Shown one piece after another: positions 53,001 to 60,596 of a DNA stretch of 64,000 nt. Position numbers and translations under genes: made by a program. Positions within the stretch are counted from its first letter, which is position 1, and every line of letters starts with the position of its first letter. The DNA is from Saprospiraceae bacterium (GTDB lineage Bacteria > Bacteroidota > Bacteroidia > Chitinophagales > Saprospiraceae), in NCBI GenBank assembly GCA_019187225.1, contig JABAQQ010000023.1, positions 1 to 64,000 on the forward strand. The letters run 5' to 3'. The notes under the pieces were generated by a model. That model had not been told where the DNA came from, did not search any database, and worked only from the letters and a program-made list of their open reading frames with translations.

Positions 53001-53336
53001 GTTGCGGGGACTGACGGCGATGGAACCCACGCTTTGCGTCGGCGCTTTGTCGAAAATGGGTTCCCAACGGGTGCCGCCGCTTTTGCTGCGCCACACGCCG
53101 CCCGATGCCGCACCGGCGTAAATGACTTCGGGGTGGGTCGGATCGACTGAGATGGCTGTGATACGGCCCGACATGGCGCCGGGACCGATGTTGCGGGGGC
53201 GGATGGATTTTAATATTTCAGGGTCGGGGCTTTGGGAAAAAAGAAGAAGGGGGAAAAGGAAGTGAATGATGAATGATGAATTGCGGATGATACATTTCAG
53301 GGAGAGCAGATGCGGGGAGTAAGTTGATTTTTTCAT
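50043..53336 (-). CDS. Secreted VPS10/BNR-repeat (Asp-box) protein
   Basis: The 1097-residue protein has a signal peptide whose n-region includes an NSSFIIHF stretch encoded by ATTCATC heptamers. About ten Asp-box beta-propeller repeats (SxDGGKTWKK, SYDAGETWEK, STDGGRNWRK) span roughly 60-740, forming one or two sortilin-like propellers. A lysine/glutamate-rich linker at about 800-850 and a C-terminal helical region follow. This is the VPS10-domain/glycosyl hydrolase BNR type common in Bacteroidota. No T9SS domain is evident at the end, so it may be periplasmic. Catalytic activity is not shown by the sequence. Confidence 0.9.
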   Translation of the reverse strand: MKKSTYSPHLLSLKCIIRNSSFIIHFLFPLLLFSQSPDPEILKSIRPRNIGPGAMSGRITAISVDPTHPEVIYAGAASGGVWRSKSGGTRWEPIFDKAPTQSVGSIAVSPRNPDEIWVGTGEGNPRNSQNFGAGIFKTINGGKDWVCMGLQNTRTIHRVVLHRDNPDVIFAASLGSAYGPTEDRGVFKSADGGKTWKKILYVSDLTGCADLVADPQNPNKLFAAMWEYRRWPWFFKSGGKGSGLYVSYDAGETWEKRTDKDGLPEGELGRIGLAVAKSNPDVVYALVEAKENALYKSTDGGRNWRKMADKGMGDRPFYYSEIYVDPKNENRVYSIYTFISRSEDGGKTFETWAGWHIHPDHHAFWISPDNPDYIINGNDGGLNITLDGGKSWRYAENIPVGQFYHVETDNEWPYNVYGGLQDNGSWVGPSAVWKSGGIRNSDWQEVYFGDGFETMPRKDDPRYVFAMSQGGELGLIDRKTGDTRYLKPLHPDGKTKLRFNWNAALAQDPHLPHGIYFGSQFVHYSSDLGQNWQIISPDLTTNDTSKMHQDVSGGLTFDATNAENHCTVIAIAPSPVQRGVVWVGTDDGNVQLTTDQGKTWTNFADKLPAAPKNAWIPAIEASPVNAGEAFVVLNNYRQNDWQPYLYQTTDFGKTWKRIASPKNLPGGLLSQTGNYCLSVVQDTEVSNLIFLGTDQGLYVSIDHGANWTLWPGESFPAVPVFDMKIQQRDGDLVIGTFGRGIWILDNLFRLRELARSGGKTIEQPFKLFAAQPGILAEYRSFDGPRFAVDATYEGENKGTAVRIPVWVKPGLKKEEKEKKTDKEDGNKAKTEVKKEDKDKPASGKPSAGKKEKATVTVLSMEGDTLRRFKTELDSAFTRSIYWNMDTRGVRFPSKNEPPADQLEPGGGPQVGPGEYWIKADFMGYRDSIKVKVMDDPRLNISAAERNARTAAVRDLYKTVERVTKAYERLKEAEKTIGLVESQFANVPDSLKKDVNKLGGALKDSINVLKDKFFTHKEVKGIQRNPDVLNAQFYKALGYINGGQGAPNATAQIAIAEAKREAEAIIGQVNVLFETQWKEYRAKAEAVRYSLFKDFERL

Positions 53337-53472
53337 TCAAAAGTTGATTTAGCCGTCGCAAAACTGCAAAATCGCGAACGAACTCCGGCAATTTTCGATA
53401 AAAAGCCCTGACAAACGAATCAAGAACCGTTCATTTGTATTTGATGACAGCTGATTCCAAAAAGGTCTTGTT

Positions 53473-54858
53473 ATGAAAAAACGGTTTCATTTATATAGCT
53501 GGGAATTATGGATATACAAATGCATTCGCGCGGCGCTGAAGACTGCTCCGGGGAGAGTCATTCAAAACAAGATACTCCGCAATCCAGACCTGCGCATTCC
53601 TTTTCAGGCGATCCCGTTGTGGATAGCATCCGTTTTGACGGGTTTGGTTGCGGTTGCTTACGAAAAGCTGTTCGTCCTGTTCGAACACTTTGGCAAAGCC
53701 ATCGCCGGCGTTTCCGCCTGGACTGTGTTTCTGACTACTCCGCTGTTTTTTGCCATTGCCTGGTATGTTACCGTCCGTTTGTCGCCCAACGCCAGAGGAA
53801 GCGGTATCCCGCAATTATTGGCGGCAGTAGATTTAGCCGGCACCTCGAAGCAGATCGGGGTACAAAGACTGCTCAATGCGCGCATTGGACTGGTAAAAAT
53901 AGGCAGCTCGCTTTTACTGCTGCTGGGAGGCGGGGCAATCGGCCGGGAAGGGCCGACGCTGCAGGTAGCGGGTTCCGTATTTGAAACGGTATACCGCTCC
54001 ATACCTGCCGGCTGGGCAAAAGTATCGCACCGCGTTATGCTGATAACGGGTGGCGCATCGGGGTTGGCGGCGGCATTCAATACACCTTTGGGCGGTATTG
54101 TTTATGCCCTGGAAGAATTGACCAAAAGCCATATTACGCGGTTTCGCACCGCGGTATTCAGCGCAGTTATTATTGCAGGCATGACGGCCCAGGTATTCCT
54201 GGGATCGTACCTGTACCTCGGATATCCGAAACTGATTGCGCTGCCGCTTCAAATGATCTGGATCATCATCATCTTCGCTTTTTTGTCGGGATACCTGGGT
54301 GCTGTTTTTACACAAATGTTGTTGTGGATGGGGAAATTACGCGACCAATACCCGCAGCGAAAACAGCAACTGGCGTTTGTCCTGTTGTTGGGGTTATTTT
54401 TTGCCGCAATTGTTTTTTTATCCGGAGAAAAAGCCATTGGATCGGGAAAACCATTGATCAATCAGATATTGTTCGAAGGCGCAGAGACATCGCATTGGTA
54501 TGACTTCCCGGTTCGATTGGCAGGCAGCGTCCTATCCTTCAGTGTAGGAGCCGCAGGCGGCATATTCGCGACATCCTTATCCTCCGGCGCAGCCTTGGGA
54601 GCATTGCTACTGCAATACGCCGGAATACCGCAAGAACACCACAATTTAGCAATATTGGTATGCATGATCGGGTTTCTGACGGGCGTCACGCGCACGCCCT
54701 TTACAGCAGCCATTCTGGTGCTGGAAATGACGGATCGGCATTCCGCCATTTTTTATTTTTTGCTTGCAGGCATGATCTCGCATCTCGGGGCAGGTCAAGT
54801 AATGACGCGTTCGTTTTATGAAATTCAAAAGGAGGCTTTTTTGCATCCTTTGCGTTGA
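53473..54858 (+). CDS. ClC-type chloride channel / H+ antiporter
   Basis: The 461-residue protein is a full ClC membrane unit. It shows the anion-site motifs GSGIPQ (109-114) and GREGPT (157-162, gating glutamate Glu159) and the helix-N motif GGIFATSLSSGAALG. The internal proton glutamate is retained in YALEELTKS (the EE equivalent to Glu202/203 of the E. coli exchanger), so a 2Cl-/H+ antiporter is more likely than a passive channel. No CBS domains are attached. It is a single gene with no linked partner. Confidence 0.94.
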   Translation: MKKRFHLYSWELWIYKCIRAALKTAPGRVIQNKILRNPDLRIPFQAIPLWIASVLTGLVAVAYEKLFVLFEHFGKAIAGVSAWTVFLTTPLFFAIAWYVTVRLSPNARGSGIPQLLAAVDLAGTSKQIGVQRLLNARIGLVKIGSSLLLLLGGGAIGREGPTLQVAGSVFETVYRSIPAGWAKVSHRVMLITGGASGLAAAFNTPLGGIVYALEELTKSHITRFRTAVFSAVIIAGMTAQVFLGSYLYLGYPKLIALPLQMIWIIIIFAFLSGYLGAVFTQMLLWMGKLRDQYPQRKQQLAFVLLLGLFFAAIVFLSGEKAIGSGKPLINQILFEGAETSHWYDFPVRLAGSVLSFSVGAAGGIFATSLSSGAALGALLLQYAGIPQEHHNLAILVCMIGFLTGVTRTPFTAAILVLEMTDRHSAIFYFLLAGMISHLGAGQVMTRSFYEIQKEAFLHPLR

Positions 54859-55011
54859 AGGTGTTCACACTGCCCGTTTTTCCCGATTGAACTCACACAT
54901 ATTGCCGCTTCACTCCGGTCTTTTTTAAAAATACCGTCACACCGTAGCATCCTTGTGTCGAAAAAAGGGTCGTTTACTTTATCCGGCAACTTATTTTCCG
55001 GAAAAAAGCAT

Positions 55012-55043
55012 CGCTTTGGCAAAATACTTGCCCTTCCAAAGCG
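55012..55043. promoter_or_regulatory. Inverted repeat upstream of the cyclase gene
   Basis: CGCTTTGG (55012-55019) and CCAAAGCG (55036-55043) flank a 16-bp loop, 58 bp above the cyclase start. It could be an operator or leader hairpin. Confidence 0.4.
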
Positions 55044-55100
55044 CGCCTTCCCTTAATTTCGCCACACCATTTTTAAACATTGCAATTACGCAATCATATT

Positions 55101-56681
55101 ATGTTGAAAATGTTCCTGCGATCCGTGTTTGTGCCGGTCGCATTTTTCAGTTCGCAACTGATATTTGCCCAAAGCGACCGCATCCAACAGTTGGAGGCTG
55201 AAGTGCGCGGCGCTTCGGGCGCTGCGCGGGTGGAAAAGCTCATCGAACTCTCGAATGCTTACGTCCACGCGGGCAATTACGAGAAAGCCGAGGACACAGC
55301 CAATGAAGCCGCCGACTTCGCCAGGAAAATCGGACAGTCTATGCTGCGCGCCGTGGCGCTCAACTCCGAGGGCAAAGCCATGGTATTGAGCGGCAAGCGC
55401 AAAGCCGCCGGAAAATTCGAGCAAAGCCTCGATATCCTGCGCGACAGCCGCAGCAACAACAAGAGCCTCATGCTCGACAACCTCGAAAACCTGCGCCAAA
55501 TCGCCATCCGCGCCGGAAAAAAAGAAAAAGAGATCGCCGGGATCGAAGCCCGTATCGCGCGCCTCAACGAGATCGCAGCCCCGCCGGCGACGCCCCTCCC
55601 TCCCCCCCCCGGCCTCACCCGCCAGGAATTGCGGGAAGAGATACAGGCGCTCCAGCAGGAAATCGCCAAACAACAAGTCCGCACCACCGGAAAACCCGTC
55701 AGCACCGTTGATTTTGAAAAACAAACCCAGGAATTGCAAGCGCAATTAGCCGCCCGCGAAGCCCAGATTGACCAGATGACCGAAGAGCAGATGAAAACGT
55801 CCATGCTGCTCATGCAACAGCGCTATATGCTCGATTCGGTCGTGTTCCGCAACAGCCTCGACTCGCTGGCCGTGGAAAACGTCAACCTCGCCCTGCGCGA
55901 AGCCGAAAGCAACCGGAAGTTTTACGTAGCGGCCATCCTCGGATTGCTGCTCCTGGCGGGCGGCTCCATGTTCAGTTTTATCCGCGCCCGCCAGCACAAC
56001 AAGGTGATGGAAGAAAAAAACAAGACCATCCGCGAAGAACAGGAGCGCTCCGAAAACCTGCTGCTCAACATCCTGCCCGCACTGGTGGCCGACGAACTCA
56101 AGAAAAACGGACAGACCAAAGCTCAATACTTCGACGACGTGAGCGTCCTGTTCGCCGACTTTGTCGGCTTCAGTAAAATCGCCGAACAACTCCAGCCGCA
56201 ACAATTGGTGACCGAACTCGACACCGCCTTCAAAGCTTTCGACGAGATCATCGCCAAATACGGCTTAGAAAAGATCAAAACCATCGGCGATGCCTACATG
56301 TGCGCCGGCGGCCTGGCGCCGGGCGCCAGAGAAAGCAGCCAGATCCGCGACATGGTGAGCGCCGCCCGCGACATGCAAAACTGGCTCACCGCCTGGAACG
56401 CCGAACGCGAAGCCCAAGGACTGCCCCGCTTCGACGCCCGCATCGGTATCCACCGCGGACCCGTGGTGGCCGGCGTGGTGGGCTCCAGAAAATTCGCCTT
56501 CGACATCTGGGGCGACACAGTGAACATCGCCGCCCGCGTGGAACAAGCCAGCGAAGGCGGCAAGATCAACATCTCCGGCGAAGCCTACGAGATCGTCAAA
56601 ACCTTCAGCCCCTGCCAGTACCGGGGAAAAATCTCGGTGAAGAACAAAGGGGAGATCGATATGTATTTTGTGGAGAATTGA
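55101..56681 (+). CDS. TPR-linked class III adenylate cyclase, membrane anchored
   Basis: From MLKMFLRSVF the protein has 526 residues. A signal peptide (about 5-23) leads to a periplasmic TPR-like helical region (about 45-155), a Pro-rich linker, a coiled coil (about 175-270) and a membrane helix (about 274-294). The class III cyclase domain (about 335-526) is complete. Its metal-binding aspartates are Asp353 (FADFVGFS) and Asp397 (KTIGDAY), its adenine-specifying pair Lys393 and Asp468, and its transition-state residues Asn475 and Arg479. It is thus predicted to make cAMP from ATP in response to periplasmic cues. It is next to, but oriented away from, the TIR genes. Confidence 0.92.
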   Translation: MLKMFLRSVFVPVAFFSSQLIFAQSDRIQQLEAEVRGASGAARVEKLIELSNAYVHAGNYEKAEDTANEAADFARKIGQSMLRAVALNSEGKAMVLSGKRKAAGKFEQSLDILRDSRSNNKSLMLDNLENLRQIAIRAGKKEKEIAGIEARIARLNEIAAPPATPLPPPPGLTRQELREEIQALQQEIAKQQVRTTGKPVSTVDFEKQTQELQAQLAAREAQIDQMTEEQMKTSMLLMQQRYMLDSVVFRNSLDSLAVENVNLALREAESNRKFYVAAILGLLLLAGGSMFSFIRARQHNKVMEEKNKTIREEQERSENLLLNILPALVADELKKNGQTKAQYFDDVSVLFADFVGFSKIAEQLQPQQLVTELDTAFKAFDEIIAKYGLEKIKTIGDAYMCAGGLAPGARESSQIRDMVSAARDMQNWLTAWNAEREAQGLPRFDARIGIHRGPVVAGVVGSRKFAFDIWGDTVNIAARVEQASEGGKINISGEAYEIVKTFSPCQYRGKISVKNKGEIDMYFVEN

Positions 56682-56717
56682 GGGGGGGGTGCGTTGTACT
56701 ATTTGGTTGAAGGGCGA

Positions 56718-57851
56718 TCAGGACTTAGTCTTCCTCGGCAAATGCGACACCGGCTTCACTACCGGCCGGTCGGCATTCAACGCGTGAATGAGGTCGTCGA
56801 GGGCCTTTTCAAAGGCAGCGTCATCTTGCCAGTTGCGGAAATCGCCGATAACGCGTTGTTTGATGGTCATGCGCTTGCCGTTGGTCCAGGTGTCGATATG
56901 GTCGTCAATCCGGATCGGAATCAAAAGTCCGATTTTTTCGCCGGCTTCTTTTTGCAGGTTTCGCTCCTTCTCGAAGACCAGTTCCAGTTCCTGATCGACC
57001 CACCAACTGTTGAGGGAATCTTCGGAGCAGACCAAGATGGTTTTGTCGTAGAGTTCGATGCCGCGGCTGAGGCCGGTGAAAATATCATCGCCGGGCTTCA
57101 TTTTCTTTTCATCGAAAAAGACGTTGACGCCGCGGGCGATGAGGGCTTCGTAGAGTTTGCGGGCGAAGGGTTTGTTGGCGTGGGAGTGGGAGAGGAATGC
57201 TGGATAAAGGCGGATGCCTTCGGGTTGGAAAAAATCGGGGAGGTAGTCGAGGTAGAGTTCGGGGAGGCCGATTTTGAGGAGGAAGGATTTGGGGAGGTTG
57301 CGGGATGCGCGGAGGGTTTGGAAGTCGATGGAGCAGGGCTGCTCTACTTGTACTGTTTCAAGACCTCTGCAGGTGCTTAGGTTGGTCAAACTGAAAACAG
57401 TGCCTCCAATTTTGGCATCGGTTAAATCAGAGTCATCTAGGTCAGCACGTAACAGGTTGGCGATGTTCAAGTCTGCGGCTTTAAGATTGGCATTGGAAAG
57501 GTCTGCGTAAGTCATGTTGGCACCTGATAGTTTGGTTCGTGAAAGGTTGGCATTATTTAAGTCGGTGTTGGATAAGTTGGTGCGTGCCAGATTAGCGCGT
57601 GATAGGTTGGTACCGGTCAGGTTAACAAAGTTCATTCCCGCGCCAGACAAGTCGGCGCCGAACAAGTTGGCGTAGGATAAGTTGGCGCCAATCAGCCTGG
57701 GGATGGAGTCGATCCTGCCAACTGTACACAATTCAACGCTGGTCAGGTTCGCGTTGGATAGATCGGGTGAAATATTACTATTGTCCTCCCTCCACTTATT
57801 CCATACGTCCACTCCTCCTTTTAAAATTGCAAGATGTTCAGCATTTGCCAT
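56718..57851 (-). CDS. Pentapeptide-repeat protein with C-terminal TIR domain
   Basis: The 377-residue protein begins with a header, HLAILKGGVDVWNKWREDN, before pentapeptide repeats A(N/D)LxX at about 30-155, interrupted by a short insert at 41-55. The right-handed beta-helix is followed by a linker and a TIR domain (about 215-345) opening with YPAFLSHSHANKPFA. The predicted NADase glutamate lies in the WxxxE motif SWWVDQE (Trp284, Glu288). TIR proteins in defence hydrolyse NAD+ or make signalling nucleotides. It is the last of three related genes reading away from hsdM, with a 20-bp gap. Function in defence is inference from context. Confidence 0.88.
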   Translation of the reverse strand: MANAEHLAILKGGVDVWNKWREDNSNISPDLSNANLTSVELCTVGRIDSIPRLIGANLSYANLFGADLSGAGMNFVNLTGTNLSRANLARTNLSNTDLNNANLSRTKLSGANMTYADLSNANLKAADLNIANLLRADLDDSDLTDAKIGGTVFSLTNLSTCRGLETVQVEQPCSIDFQTLRASRNLPKSFLLKIGLPELYLDYLPDFFQPEGIRLYPAFLSHSHANKPFARKLYEALIARGVNVFFDEKKMKPGDDIFTGLSRGIELYDKTILVCSEDSLNSWWVDQELELVFEKERNLQKEAGEKIGLLIPIRIDDHIDTWTNGKRMTIKQRVIGDFRNWQDDAAFEKALDDLIHALNADRPVVKPVSHLPRKTKS

Positions 57852-57871
57852 ATTGATTCGTTTTCAAGTTG

Positions 57872-59500
57872 TTACAAAAGCGACTTCGGCTTCACATCCG
57901 GTCTATCCGCGTTCAACGCATGAACCAAATCGTTCAGGGATTTTTCAAACGCCCCGTCATCCTGCCAGTTGCGGAAATCGCCGATGAAGCGTTGCCTGAT
58001 AGCCATGCGCTTGCCATCCTTCCAGTTGTATATGTGGTCATCAATGGTTATCGGGATCAATAGTCCAATTTTTTCGCCGATTTCTTTTTTCAGGGCACGT
58101 TCCTTTTCCATGACCATTTCCAGTTCCTGATCGACCCACCAACTATTGAGGGATTCCTCGGAGCAGACCAGTATGGTTTTGTCGTAGAGTTCGATGCCGC
58201 GACTGAGGCTGGTAAAGATATCGTCGCCGGGTTTGAGTTTCTTTTCGTCAAAGAAAACATTTACACCTTTTGCAATCAGAGATTCATAAAGCTTTCGAGC
58301 AAAATCCTTATTTGCCCAAGAGTGGGAAAGAAAAACAGGATATAAAGGAAGCTCTGATGAGGCTGCGTCTTTTAGATAATGGTCTATAATTGAGATAGGA
58401 GTGCCAATTTTTTTTAAAAATTCTCTCGATAGGTTTTTTGTAATTTTTAATGTTCTAAAGTCAAGGGTACACTCAGAATCAACATTAATGAACTCAAGGC
58501 CAATACATTCTGATAGATCTGTATTTGCAAATATGGTGTTACTCAATATACAATGACTGAAATTAGTATTCTTAATCTTTCCTCCACGGATAGTAGCTCC
58601 ACTTAAGTTAGATTCTTTTAATATTGCGTTAGTCATATTCGAATCGAATATTAAAGCTCCTGTAAGATCAGTCTGACTTAAATTGGCATTGACCATTTCC
58701 GTGCTCTTTAAATACGATCCGATAAAAGTTGCACCAGTAATATTCGCATCATTAAGATTAGTGTAAGTTAAAAAGGCCCCAGACAGACATGCCTCCTTCA
58801 ATTGAGTCCGCTCTAATGTGCTTTCCGTAAGATCAGCATCAGTTAGATTGGCTTTAAATAAATTTGCTTCATTAAGGTTAGAACGAGCCAAATTAGCAGC
58901 TGTTAGATCTGCTTTGTTCAAGTTAGCGTTTGAAAGATCCTTACCTTGCAATTGAGCTTTGCTTAAATTTGGGATGATTTGTGGATTCCGTTCCCGCCAT
59001 TTGTTCCAAACTTCAACACCCCTATTAAGAACAGGGATATGCGACCTTGTAATCGAACTAATAGCTTCAACTATATCTATGAGTTTTGAATTCCAATGAC
59101 TGTTACTAAGTTCGTACCCCTTGTATTTTATCAGTTTCTGAATACTCTTAGGTATTTCATTTGATGAAGGAAATTGCGCGCCACCAACAATTAATGGAAT
59201 AATTGGAACTTGATTTTCAATTGCGAGTTCTACTTCCAATCTTACGATATCATCCGGGTCGAAAAGCCTCATTCTACCCTTTGGTTTCCTTGCCCAACTG
59301 TTTCCTATTAATGCTAAAAATACTGCGCAATCTGGCACTACTCGTCGGACCCAATCAATTAGTTCTTCAGCAGTACCGGCAACTTCTTCATCAAAAAGGA
59401 CATATTCCTTTCCAAAAGTCTTCACTAAATTGTCGTAAAGCCTACCTGCGTACCCTGCAGTGTCTTGTCTTCGGTAGCTAATGAATATTTCGTACGCCAT
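57872..59500 (-). CDS. TIR - pentapeptide repeat - TIR protein
   Basis: The 542-residue protein has two different TIR domains. The first (1-150) starts IFISYRRQDTAGYAGRLYD and has candidate catalytic acids Glu89/Glu91 in VRLEVELA. The WN-W header (HIPVLNRGVEVWNKW) at about 154-170 and pentapeptide repeats (178-335) follow. The second TIR (about 385-515) is almost identical in sequence to the C-terminal TIR of the neighbouring gene and keeps WxxxE (Trp455, Glu459). DNA encoding the first two-thirds is clearly AT-rich, while the second TIR is GC-richer, indicating a mosaic. The gene is co-oriented with its neighbours, 20-26 bp apart. Confidence 0.9.
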   Translation of the reverse strand: MAYEIFISYRRQDTAGYAGRLYDNLVKTFGKEYVLFDEEVAGTAEELIDWVRRVVPDCAVFLALIGNSWARKPKGRMRLFDPDDIVRLEVELAIENQVPIIPLIVGGAQFPSSNEIPKSIQKLIKYKGYELSNSHWNSKLIDIVEAISSITRSHIPVLNRGVEVWNKWRERNPQIIPNLSKAQLQGKDLSNANLNKADLTAANLARSNLNEANLFKANLTDADLTESTLERTQLKEACLSGAFLTYTNLNDANITGATFIGSYLKSTEMVNANLSQTDLTGALIFDSNMTNAILKESNLSGATIRGGKIKNTNFSHCILSNTIFANTDLSECIGLEFINVDSECTLDFRTLKITKNLSREFLKKIGTPISIIDHYLKDAASSELPLYPVFLSHSWANKDFARKLYESLIAKGVNVFFDEKKLKPGDDIFTSLSRGIELYDKTILVCSEESLNSWWVDQELEMVMEKERALKKEIGEKIGLLIPITIDDHIYNWKDGKRMAIRQRFIGDFRNWQDDGAFEKSLNDLVHALNADRPDVKPKSLL

Positions 59501-59526
59501 TATAAGTTATGAGTTTAACTTAGAGT

Positions 59527-60567
59527 TTACTTTTTATTCCGTATCTCCTGCACCTTCCGCTCCGCCGGATCAATTACCCCAATCGAAAGATTTTCAATCA
59601 AATGGGCCTCTCCATCATATTCAAACACAGACAACACCCAGGGATAACGCGGCCAATGCTCAAACATACTGTATTCCTGTTGTCCTTTCAAGATGAGCGG
59701 GATGACCGGCAGACTAGGCATGTTGGGAACGATGTGACTGAGTTCCTGTGGAATACTTTTCGCGTCTGTCAAGTCGGCGATGACGAACCGCGACAACTTC
59801 GCCAAAATGGAAACGGTCTCCGTCAGGTCACGGGTAGCCGGTTTTTCAAAGTCAAAAAGAATGGGTAGAAAATTGCGGCTGCGTAGTTCGTCGCGGATGG
59901 CGTCGAGTATCTTTTTTCGCTCTTCGGTGAAGCGACCGAGTATTAAAACGGCTTTAGAGGTGACGGCTTCGATGACGTCGCGGAATTTTTGATTGTTGAG
60001 GAGGAGGTAGATGAATTGGGCAATTTCAAGATCATCAATGGTGATTGCTTCAAAACTGGTATATGGTGCAATTATCAAGTCTTGTTGTTTGAGCCCGTCT
60101 TTTTTGATATCCCAAACATTAATTCCATAGATGTTAGAATCTATGATGGTCGCATTTTCAAGATTGGTTCCCACCAAGTTAGCATTACGTAAGTCGGCTT
60201 TGCTTAAGTCAGCACCGCGCAAGTCGGCAGCAAACAGATTCGCTCGATCGAGGTAGGCACCGTATAGGTCTGCCTTAACTAGGCAAGTATAGTATAACAA
60301 GGCCTCGCTCAAAGAAGCACCACCCAGATTAGCTCTATGTAAATTGGCCCAACTCAAGTCCGCTTTTGTCAGGTTTGCACCACTTAAATTGGCCCCGTCC
60401 AAATTAGTCTTGGTAAGATTGGCCATGCTTAAATTAACCCGGAACAGATTGGCGCCAGTAAGATCGGCCTCGCTCAGGTCAGGCACCAAAGATTCATTTT
60501 CCCTTCTCCACCTATTCCATGCCTCCACCCCTTCCTTCAATTTCGCCAAATGCTCCGGATTTGCCAT
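59527..60567 (-). CDS. Pentapeptide-repeat protein with TIR-like C-terminal domain
   Basis: The 346-residue protein starts with the same header, EHLAKLKEGVEAWNRWRREN, and has an unusually regular pentapeptide helix (30-150). A connector (160-205) leads to an alpha/beta domain at about 205-325 containing SKAVLILGRFTEERKK, LPILFDFEKP, RFVIADLTDAKSIPQEL and a final PVIPLIL strand. The pattern is Rossmann/TIR- or nucleoside-deoxyribosyltransferase-like. It recurs after pentapeptide helices in diverse bacteria, but I know of no assigned function. It is 29 bp downstream of hsdM, so it is the first of the three accessory genes. Confidence 0.86.
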   Translation of the reverse strand: MANPEHLAKLKEGVEAWNRWRRENESLVPDLSEADLTGANLFRVNLSMANLTKTNLDGANLSGANLTKADLSWANLHRANLGGASLSEALLYYTCLVKADLYGAYLDRANLFAADLRGADLSKADLRNANLVGTNLENATIIDSNIYGINVWDIKKDGLKQQDLIIAPYTSFEAITIDDLEIAQFIYLLLNNQKFRDVIEAVTSKAVLILGRFTEERKKILDAIRDELRSRNFLPILFDFEKPATRDLTETVSILAKLSRFVIADLTDAKSIPQELSHIVPNMPSLPVIPLILKGQQEYSMFEHWPRYPWVLSVFEYDGEAHLIENLSIGVIDPAERKVQEIRNKK

Positions 60568-60596
60568 AACTTCAAAGTTTTAAAATGTGAAATTAT

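Noticed and set aside
51642-53150. 502-codon plus-strand frame over the VPS10/BNR gene
   Set aside because: Antisense shadow of a long, well-conserved propeller gene; no recognisable domain.
56718-60567. Qnr/MfpA-type quinolone protection proteins
   Set aside because: The pentapeptide helices are fused to TIR or TIR-like domains and lack the dimeric Qnr architecture, so antibiotic protection is not supported.
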